From positions 1,364,001 through 1,428,000 of the forward strand of contig JASKOT010000001.1 in assembly GCA_032158125.1 (NCBI GenBank): 64,000 nucleotides of DNA. The letters are read 5' to 3'. Made by a program: the position numbers and the translations under genes. The notes under the pieces were generated by a model, which searched no databases, was not told where the DNA came from, and saw nothing but the letters and a program-made list of their open reading frames with translations. Shown here piece after piece: positions 56,758 to 64,000 of this stretch. The DNA comes from Papiliotrema nemorosa (lineage: Eukaryota; Basidiomycota; Tremellomycetes; Tremellales; Rhynchogastremaceae). Position 1 is the first letter of the stretch, and every line of letters starts with the position of its first letter.

Positions 56758-58150
56758 ATGTCACAGCTCGAATCGGTACTGATCGTTGGAGGAGGGGCGT
56801 TTGGCTTGTCGACAGCTTGGGAACTCGTCAAGGGGAAATACAAAGGACATGGGGGATTGATCACTGTTCTCGATCGATGTGACAGTCCCCCTGCCGCCGA
56901 TGCCGCTTCGTCAGATTACAACAAGGTGCGCACCACCACGAGCAGGATCGATCGTGCATGTGCGTACGCTCATACATACAGATTGTGAGGCAAGACTATT
57001 GCGATGCGTTGTGGGCCAAACTCGCATTTAAAGCCATCCAAACTTGGTCTACACCCGATTGGGCACCTTATTTCGAACAATCCGGATGTCTAGTCTTAGC
57101 GCACGAATCACACCAAGCGGCCAGCGCTTACGTCCGGAATGCGTTTGAAGTGCAGTGCGATCCGAGCATGGCCTCTGACGGACGGTTGGCCATTGCTCTA
57201 CCTACTCCGAAAGAGATCAAGGGGGTCTTCGGGAATGATCAATTGCGTCTTGGAGATTTCGAGGATGAAGTGGCGTACATCAACCCTCAATCTGGATGGG
57301 CTCACGCGAGGCGCGCGATGGATATGATCTGTGAGAAAGTCAGAGCGGCAGGGGTGAATGTGAGAAGTGGAGAGGTGGATCAGTTGGTCTACGGGATGAA
57401 GGGGGGTAAGAGGGATGTGTTGGGCGTGAGGCTGGTCGATGGGAGGAGGTTATCCGCGGGGAAAGTGATCGTCGCTGCGGGCAGCTGGACGGCCAAGTTT
57501 GTGCCCGAGTTGGGCAAGGAATTGCTGGCGAGCGGACAGTGCGTGGCGCATATCCAATTGAGTCCAGAAGAAGCCAAGCGGTATGCCAAAGTGCCAGTGG
57601 TGTTTAGGATGGACACTGGGTTGTGAGTCGGCCTTGTACCTTTGAGTACTCCACTCACTCTAGCTACATCTTCCCACCGACCCCCGAGGGAATTGTCAAA
57701 TTCGCCATTCACGGTCCAGGATGGGTGAACCCCACTGTGCACAACGATCACCCACTCCCTAGTATCCCTCGAGCCGACTACCACAAGATCCCACGTGAAG
57801 GAATCCAAGCCCTCAAGTTGGGTCTCCTCGATACCTACCCGGAGCTAGCCCAAAAGGAATGGTGCGAAACTAGAATGTGTTGGTATTGCGAATCACCCTC
57901 GTCAGACTGGTTGTTGGATTATCATCCAGAATACCCGTCTCTCTTCCTCGCCGCAGGAGACTCGGGCCACGCGTTCAAGTTTCTCCCGACATTGGGTGGA
58001 CTCATCGTGGCTGCGTTAGAGAGGAGGTTACCTGAAAACGTCAAGCATCTGTTTTCGTGGTCGAATTTGCTCAGTGCAAAGGGGGATCCTTCGAGAGGTG
58101 GAGTGGCCAGTTTTGAGCGAAAGACCTTGATACCGCAGTCCAAGTTGTAG
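56758..58150 (+). CDS. Sarcosine/pipecolate/saccharopine oxidase-like FAD enzyme
   Basis: MSQLESVLIVGGGAFGLSTA is an N-terminal FAD-binding motif. SSDYNK, then after intron 1 IVRQDYCDALWAKLAFKAIQ, is the signature of the fungal L-pipecolate/saccharopine oxidase group. Further motifs are GWAHARRAMDMICEKVRAAG, SAGKVIVAAGSWTAKFVPEL, EGIVKFAIHGPGWVNP and ETRMCWYCESPSSDWLLDYH. The Cys before W-Y is the expected covalent flavin site, and AAGDSGHAFKFLPTLGGLIV closes the fold. Two introns, near 56925-56990 and 57625-57662. The reaction would be oxidation of a secondary amine with H2O2 release. No clear PTS1 (ends PQSKL, which is close to an SKL tripeptide and may act as one). It is followed by the HglS-like gene on the same strand. 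Confidence 0.87.
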
Positions 58151-58686
58151 CCCGTGTAAGTTATTCATCATGCATTGTTTTCATTCCACACGACGATGCT
58201 GCTATTATTCCTTTCTGCGCTACCTCCTGCTCGGATGGTCAAGACTGCTCGGTGTTATGCGAGAGCAAGTGATCCTTCAGTTCCAAAAGATGCCTCGGGA
58301 AAGGTCCGGCCGGACATGTCCACACCCGACGACAACAGTGGGCGTTTAGCTACCAGGAGCACATTGGTGCAAGATCTCATATCGACCCGCTTCCAAGCGC
58401 CATGCTATGCAGTCAGCGCACTTTCCACGTAGGACAGCGCATGCAATACGTCTCCCCATGCATCGGTTAAACGCGGTGGGCGGGTTGTTCTCAGGCTGAT
58501 CAGGTCTCATCGCGCTTGTCCCCGATAAGTCGATATATTTCGACGTGACGATCATAATCTTGTGAGGATTCATCGTCTATACGACTTTAATCTGTTCTCG
58601 AGGACAATTGTTTGTCTACACGCAATAACCCGGCCCGCAAATCGCACATTGCCTAGTCAGTGATCCGTAGTCATTATACGCCCAAG

Positions 58687-60184
58687 ATGCCCTACGACAG
58701 CGTCCCTTCGTCGTTTGTACACCCCGATGTCATCCGTGCGAGGTTCTGTTCCGCCTTGTCGGCCATGTACAGAAAAGAAGTACCTCTCTACGGCGATCTG
58801 GTAGAACTCGTGGACGAGGTGAATAATGAAGTCAGATCAAGGGGCGGTTCGTGGGAAGTTGCCCGTGAGTGGGTGTCTCATCTCCTGGCTGATCATAGAA
58901 CGTCTCTCCGTTGAAAGACACGGTGCGATACGTCTAGGTAAACCGTCCGAATTGTCCTTTATCGCTCGATTGTTCCGAGTGATGGGGATGCATCCCGTGG
59001 GGTACTACGATCTATCGACTTCTGGAGTTCCCGTCCACGCTACTGCTTTCAGACCCATCACCCCTTCTGCCCTCGCCGCGAACCCATTCAGAGTCTTCAC
59101 TTCTCTGCTCCGCCCCGAACTCATCGCGGATGAAAAACTCCGGAAACAAGCGGTGGGAGTATTGGAGAGAAGGGACATATTCCACCCGATCGTACGAGTC
59201 CTCGTGGCCAAGGCGGAGGAAGAGGGCGGATTGGAAGAATCAGAAGCCGACCAACTGGTTTCGTATGGTCTGGAGACGTTTAGGTGGCACGAGACGGCAC
59301 TGGTCGAGGAGGGAGTGTATCAAAAGTTGAAAGCTGCTCATCCACTATTGGCGGATATCACGGGGTTTCAAGGTCCTCATATCAACCACCTCACCCCTAG
59401 AGTTCTGGACATTGACGAGGCGCAAGCGGGCATGTCAAAGCGAGGGTGAGTGGTCTCTCTTATGAGCTTTACAGGCTACAAGCTGAGAATAGCATCCCGC
59501 CAAAACAGATCATTGAGGGCCCACCAAAACGGGCTTGTCCTATTCTCCTAAGGCAGACCTCGTTCCAGGCGTTATCGGAACCTATCAAATTCCCAGGTGG
59601 TCAGACGGATGGTTCGCATCGAGCTCGATTTGGAGAGATAGAGTCTCGGGGTGTGGCTCTTACGCGAAAGGGTGAGTGGTGGTTCACGCCGGGTATGGTC
59701 GGGTGGTGCTGACTAGCCAGGACACCAGCTCTACCTCGATCTGCAGGAACAGAACCGCCGCGCAGCGGGCAAAGCTACGCCGACCGATGACAATGAGAAA
59801 CATCAAGCTCGACTTGCCCAGACTTTCGAGGCATTCCCAGATGGATGGACAAAACTGCGGAAACAAAACTTGGCCTATTTCACCTATTCCTTAGCCTTCA
59901 ACTCGGTCACTCCTAAATCTACGAAAACGCTAGAAGAGCTGATAGAGGATGGGCTGGTGATTACCACGCCGTTGGTTTACGAGGACTTTTTACCCGCCAG
60001 CGCGGCGGGTATATTCCAGAGCAACTTGGGTGAACATCAACATAGCACTACGGCTGGACCTTCGGCTCAGGACGCGTTTGAGGAGTGTCTCGGGGGCAAG
60101 GTGAATGACTATTTCGACATGTATGAGAAGATGCAGAGGGATAGTATAGACGAGATTATCCGGATGACGGGGTGCAAGGAGTAA
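58687..60184 (+). CDS. HglS-type 2-oxoadipate dioxygenase/decarboxylase (DUF1338)
   Basis: MPYDSVPSSFVHPDVIRARF starts a chain whose N-terminal part, after intron 1, reads QRLSVERHGAIRLGKPSELS. Then FRVMGMHPVGYYDLSTSGVP, VHATAFRPITPSALAANPFR and VFTSLLRPELI follow. RWHETALVEEGVYQKL and RFGEIESRGVALTRKG complete the motif set. The His of VHATAF, the His of RWHET and the Glu of RFGEIE correspond to the Fe(II) ligands of HglS, and the Arg of TAFR to its substrate-binding residue. HglS converts 2-oxoadipate to 2-hydroxyglutarate in lysine breakdown. C-terminal part: FPDGWTKLRKQNLAYFTYSL. Being next to two amine-oxidase-like genes supports lysine or pipecolate catabolism. Introns are GT-AG. Confidence 0.87.
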
Positions 60185-60298
60185 GTAGACCGGCTGATGA
60201 CGACCTTGTTGTTGGATGTAACGTGTTTTGCACGGGTCCACAACGCCATGCATGGTTGTCTTTCTCGAGAGGATTTCCCAAAGAGAGATGCTGGCCCT

Positions 60299-61219
60299 CT
60301 ACACCCACCCAATCTCGACCAGTAGAGCAACCAGGGTGTCTGCAACAAAAGTTGGATTGTCGACCTGTACAAAGTGCCCCGCTCCCGGTGCGATCTGAAC
60401 TCCCTCTTTACACTGCCCAATCTTGGTCAAACCTTCGTTGTATTCCTCCCAGACGCTCTGTACGTACCCCACGCTCCCTTCTGGCATGCTTTGCCTGGTG
60501 ATCGAATCCTGGGCAAATTTCTCCGGATCATGGCCGACCACCACCATCTTGGGTGGCTTGCCTTGAACGCCGACCAACGTCGGCCCGTCCGCTCGAGGAA
60601 GGTGTTGCTTCATATTTCGTCGATCGAAGCCTTGTGGGTTGGGGAGGGTAGGCGAGAACATTTTGTACGCCAATTGTCGAGCTTTGTGTAAATCGTCTAC
60701 CGACAGGTTGGCCGGAAGCTTATCCGCGTCAAAGGTCGGATCAGAGGGGTCGGGGAAGATATCGTCATGGAAATCGCTATTGGCAAGTATAGAGTCGAGC
60801 AGTACGATACCTGCCACTCGACCCGGGAAAGTCGCCGTGTATTGTCGGGCTACAGCGCACCCTATAGATTTGCCGACGAGTACCAAGTCCGTCGTATCCG
60901 ATCCTACTTGGGTGAGTAACGATTGAAGATCGGCTACGACCGAATTGAGATCGTTCCCAAAGACTGGATCGGCAGGTGAAGGGTCTTTACCCGTCGTAAG
61001 ACCTGATCCGTATCGGTCAGTAGTGAAGTAGGTGATGGGAGAATCGGCGTACTTGTCCCGGACGAGCTGAATCACCGGATGCCAAGCGAGTTGAGGGGCC
61101 ATCATGCCGTTGAGAAAGACTACCAGGCGTTTAACCGGCGTGTCGGATTTTGGTCGGAAAAGATGTGCTTGGATGGGCACTGATGCCTTGTTGAGCACCG
61201 AAAGAGCGATCTGTGCCAT
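60299..61219 (-). CDS. Alpha/beta hydrolase
   Basis: Uninterrupted 306-residue frame starting MAQIALSVLNKASVPIQAHL. The nucleophile elbow is LVLVGKSIGCAVARQY (G-K-S-I-G), the oxyanion region LVVFLNGMMAPQLAWHPV, the catalytic His GAGHFVQVDNPTFVADTLVA, and LLDSILANSD follows the elbow strand. No signal peptide, so it is cytosolic. Likely an esterase, lipase-like or C-C hydrolase; nothing fixes the substrate. It converges on the HglS-like gene with a 114-base gap, so membership of the same pathway is only a guess. A TATA-like taataaag lies about 45 bases upstream. It is intronless, unlike its neighbours. Confidence 0.83.
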   Translation of the reverse strand: MAQIALSVLNKASVPIQAHLFRPKSDTPVKRLVVFLNGMMAPQLAWHPVIQLVRDKYADSPITYFTTDRYGSGLTTGKDPSPADPVFGNDLNSVVADLQSLLTQVGSDTTDLVLVGKSIGCAVARQYTATFPGRVAGIVLLDSILANSDFHDDIFPDPSDPTFDADKLPANLSVDDLHKARQLAYKMFSPTLPNPQGFDRRNMKQHLPRADGPTLVGVQGKPPKMVVVGHDPEKFAQDSITRQSMPEGSVGYVQSVWEEYNEGLTKIGQCKEGVQIAPGAGHFVQVDNPTFVADTLVALLVEIGWV

Positions 61220-61676
61220 GTTGAATGGTAAGGAGGAGGAGATTGGAAGGATAGGTAGGAGCTTTATTATACCTCATCAGCCAGTCGGTGCCCGATGTCA
61301 CCTCATGGTCGGTTCGGAGACGAAGCTCGTCGACTCCCGGATCCCCGAGTGTTTCGATCTCGAGTTCCAGAAAGCTGTCGACGATGGGTTCCAGCGCTGA
61401 ATATCGCTGAATATCGCTCACCGATGCAGTACCAAGCACGACAAGCCAGACGGAAGGACAGATCGTGATCGACGCTTGATTGCGCGGACGCACAGCGAAA
61501 GGTGCGTACTGGTACATGGCCGGCGACGTGTCTTCCACCCAAAGACACATGGCGACGCTACTCTACTGTCGACCGAGTTGTTTCGTGACGACTGATTTCT
61601 ATCACAGACGCAATTTGCACATGTACATTATAACATTCAGTTACTTCTGAGCTCAGATATCCCCTAGTCATTCCCC

Positions 61677-62471
61677 TCACTCGGCCTTCTTCTTCTTCCC
61701 ACTCTTATCCTCCTTCTTCCCATCCACAGGCTCCTTTCGCTTAGACCCAGCCTCTTTAGCCTTATCATCCTTCTTCTCGGCCTTACTGGCGGGTTTCTTG
61801 GTACTGGCCGGTTTGCCCGACTTGTCGCTCTCCTTGGCTTTGTCGGATTTGATGCTGGCCGGCTTGCCCTTTGACGCGGGTTTACCCTTTGATTCGGGTT
61901 TCTTGGACTCGGTTTTACCCTTTGATGCTGGTTTCTTGGAATCGGCCTTGGTCGAAGCTGGTTTACCCTTGCTAGCGGGTTTGGATTTCTTCTTTGGCGG
62001 TTCTTCTCCCTCGTCCTCGTCCTCTTCCTCGTCATCCTCCTCTACCTCCTCGTCGTCATCCTCTTCCTCCTCGGTTTTCTTGGTACTCTTTGATCCTTTC
62101 TTACTCTTTGACTTCTCCTCCTTGTCACCCTCCTCAGCCCCCTTGGTCTCCTTTGCCTTTTTGTTGTCTGATTTAGGCTGAGGAGCTCCCTTTTTGGGCT
62201 CATTCTTCGATCCAGCCTCATTCTCGTATGATCCACCTTTCGCCTCGTACTCTTTGCTCAACTTGGCCGCCTATTGTCAGTGGAGTCGAAACTCGTGTGG
62301 CCCACCTTCCACGCGGACCATTGACCTTTACCCGATCCATCCTTGTTCGTCTCGTTCTTGACCTCTGACGCGTCAGATCGAGTGTAGTGACGTTGATGAG
62401 TGTACAGTCATACCTTCTTTCACCTCCTCTCGGAGTTCTGGATCGGTCGGCTTTCCTTTGGATGATGGCAT
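61677..62471 (-). CDS. Lysine-rich KPASKGK-repeat protein
   Basis: The first exon MPSSKGKPTDPELREEVKE is spliced by a short intron near 62395. A second intron at about 62275 leads into AKLSKEYEAKGGSYENEAGS with KNEPKKGAPQPKSDNKKAKE. A Glu/Asp run (EEEEDDDEEVEEDDEEEDED) and basic repeats KPASKGK, KPESKGK and SKKPASKGK follow, ending DKSGKKKKAE. The N-terminal 70 residues look like a conserved fungal small-protein motif of unknown function; the rest is low-complexity and disordered. Alternating acidic and basic tracts suggest a nuclear or nucleolar, nucleic-acid-associated protein, by composition only. A TATA element lies about 60 bases upstream. Exon 2 boundaries are less certain than the ends. 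Confidence 0.75.
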
Positions 62472-62529
62472 GTTGGAGCAGAGAGTGTGAGTGGTGATGC
62501 TTGGGGTGTATGCATCGGGATAGGCTTGT

Positions 62530-62537
62530 TTATATAT
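62530..62537 (-). promoter_or_regulatory. TATA box of the KPASKGK-repeat gene
   Basis: A ttatatat element about 60 bases upstream of the start codon. Confidence 0.5.
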
Positions 62538-63669
62538 CTCCAAGTGAGGGGACTGTCTTGTGATTCGAATCTCATGTATGACGACATTTGCACTTTGAGA
62601 CACCTCAACTCACTCAATTCTCGATCTCGATCCGGCATTGGGATCGTGGGGTCATCGTGCACTCGTTGCGACTGCAACAGGAGGGCACCTTTTTGGACCC
62701 AATGCATGGACTGGCGGTACTCACTCACTCGTGTCCGGTACTCGACATGATGAGATCACCGAGCATGGCTTCGTCAGATGCATCCATGATGCGGCCGATG
62801 ACAAGTGACCCACAGGATGTATCGACGGCCGAATCCGGACAACCACGAGCGAGATCGCTGGAATCTTCTCCTTGTTGATCTCGCGGGTACCTTGCTGATC
62901 CCGATGTCGCACACACTCTTTATGCATCCATCCCAGTCGGCTGCGGGATCATCATCTACACGCTCCTCGTCGGAGCACATTCCAAGCATACAGATAACTG
63001 GCTACATGTACGCGTCATTCGGCAGTCTCAATTCAGTGGTTTCCGGCGGGACCTGGAGGTACCCGAGACCTCCCCTTCTCCCCCACCCACGCCCACAAAA
63101 AAACGTGTCGGCCATGTCTTGGATAGCCGGCACAAGTCAACCCTCTCCCACTCATCCAGGACACGACTTATTCAAAACAATTTCGACATTCGTGTCCTCC
63201 CTGGCACGCTGAGCGCACGCCCTTACGCCTTCCTCCCGGCATCTCATTCATCTCATATGGTCAGGAGGAACATGATGGGCGGTCGTACAGAGCAGCACGT
63301 GTAGTAGATGCAGGAGATTAAGTTTCGGCGCCGCCATGTGGGATAGGCGTATCACTTCATGACGTCCCGAACACATTTTCTACGACATTTCTTTGCAACA
63401 TTTCCTGTACTCTCCTACCCGTTCCACCATGCTTGTTGTGTATGTGCATGTGTACGGTACTTGTCAGAGACATCCATTCACTTGGGTCCTTTTTCATCCG
63501 ACGTCTCCCATGCAGACGGTCAGGGCGGACAGACTTGTCGTCAAGATCTTGAATGATCAAGGAGCAGACGCCCATGCCACTGATGAGGACTTTGAGGGTG
63601 CTCTGACATGTATATATGGGGCAGGTAAGGAATGACAGCTATCTAATCCTCCTCTCAAACCCCTCAACA
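62538..63669. other. Gene-free region before the terminal secreted-protein gene
   Basis: No gene is supported in this 1.1 kb, which lies between two divergently transcribed genes. The open frames are short and overlap on both strands. Confidence 0.5.
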
Positions 63670-64000
63670 TGATCTCGCTCGCTGGTTTGGTCACCACACT
63701 CAGCTTGACAGCTGGGGTCCTGGGTGCCCCTAGCACCCCTTTAGGGACCTCACTCACTCATTCGAGCAGTACACGTCCACTCGGGGGACACCTCGAGCTA
63801 GAGGGAACCAACGAGACGCAAGCGCTGTCCAAGCGTGCTCTATGTCTCTTCACGGGGTGCAATGATAATCAATACTGCGGATTCCTAGGTTGTGTGACAT
63901 GTCCGACCAACACCTACCCAGCCGAATATAGCAGTCTAATCTGCATCCCCGGTCTGCTTTCCTGCGGTTACTGCGCGGCATGTCCTCAAGGGACTTACTC
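63670..64000 (+). CDS. Secreted cysteine-rich protein with Kex2 site (3' end outside window)
   Basis: The ATG at 63670 opens MISLAGLVTTLSLTAGVLG and APSTPLG, a clear signal peptide with an A-P cleavage region. A short Ser/Thr-rich propeptide with one N-glycosylation site (NET) ends in LSKR, a Kex2-type processing site. The mature part is ALCLFTGCNDNQYCGFLGC, then VTCPTNTYPAEYSSLIC and GLLSCGYCAACPQGTYS, running to the window edge without a stop. Ten Cys occur in about 55 residues, with no match I recognise to CFEM or hydrophobin spacing. Such small Cys-rich, Kex2-processed products are candidates for secreted effectors or surface proteins. Length and any introns beyond the edge are unknown. 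Confidence 0.7.

Noticed and set aside
61131..61550. 139-residue minus-strand open frame
   Set aside because: It overlaps the promoter and start of the alpha/beta hydrolase gene in another frame and has no recognisable features.

Overview
The window reads as a gene-dense basidiomycete nuclear chromosome segment, most likely from a tremellomycete yeast. Nearly every gene is broken by several short GT-AG introns (about 40-75 nt) with CTRAC-like branch sites just before the acceptor. The proteins include an inositol-transporter-type sugar porter, fungal Zn2Cys6 regulators, RTA1, Dug2 and a fungal phytoene desaturase. I see no rRNA, tRNA, CRISPR or intact transposon. Spans below run from start to stop codon and include introns; splice sites were worked out by eye.

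Left part (1-13.6 kb): the 3' end of an RRM protein gene, NOP16, two tandem paralogous BRCT genes (B at 2323-4886, A at 5268-7014) separated by a trinucleotide tract, a MATE-like transporter and a Zn2Cys6 regulator. Middle (15-24 kb): an inositol-type transporter, then a divergent pair (HSD10-like dehydrogenase and a flavin monooxygenase with an NTF2-like N-terminal domain), then a secreted S10-family protein that has lost both residues that normally hold the substrate carboxylate.

26-40 kb: a very large ASH/MSP-type Ig-fold protein whose last intron, if spliced, joins it in frame to a RIB2-like deaminase; an RTA1 membrane protein; and the glutathione-degrading WD40-M20 protein Dug2. 40-46.5 kb: phytoene desaturase (crtI), an NmrA-like protein and a wax-synthase-like membrane acyltransferase, all on the minus strand. 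47-51.4 kb: a HEN1-type small-RNA 2'-O-methyltransferase converging on a SIR2-like putative NADase.

51.8-60.2 kb looks like a catabolic cluster: a fructosyl-amino-acid-oxidase-like flavoprotein, its likely Zn2Cys6 regulator, a pipecolate/saccharopine-oxidase-like flavoprotein and an HglS-type 2-oxoadipate dioxygenase. This is consistent with breakdown of lysine, pipecolate or glycated lysine. The right end holds an alpha/beta hydrolase, a charged KPASKGK-repeat protein and the start of a Kex2-processed, cysteine-rich secreted protein cut by the window edge.
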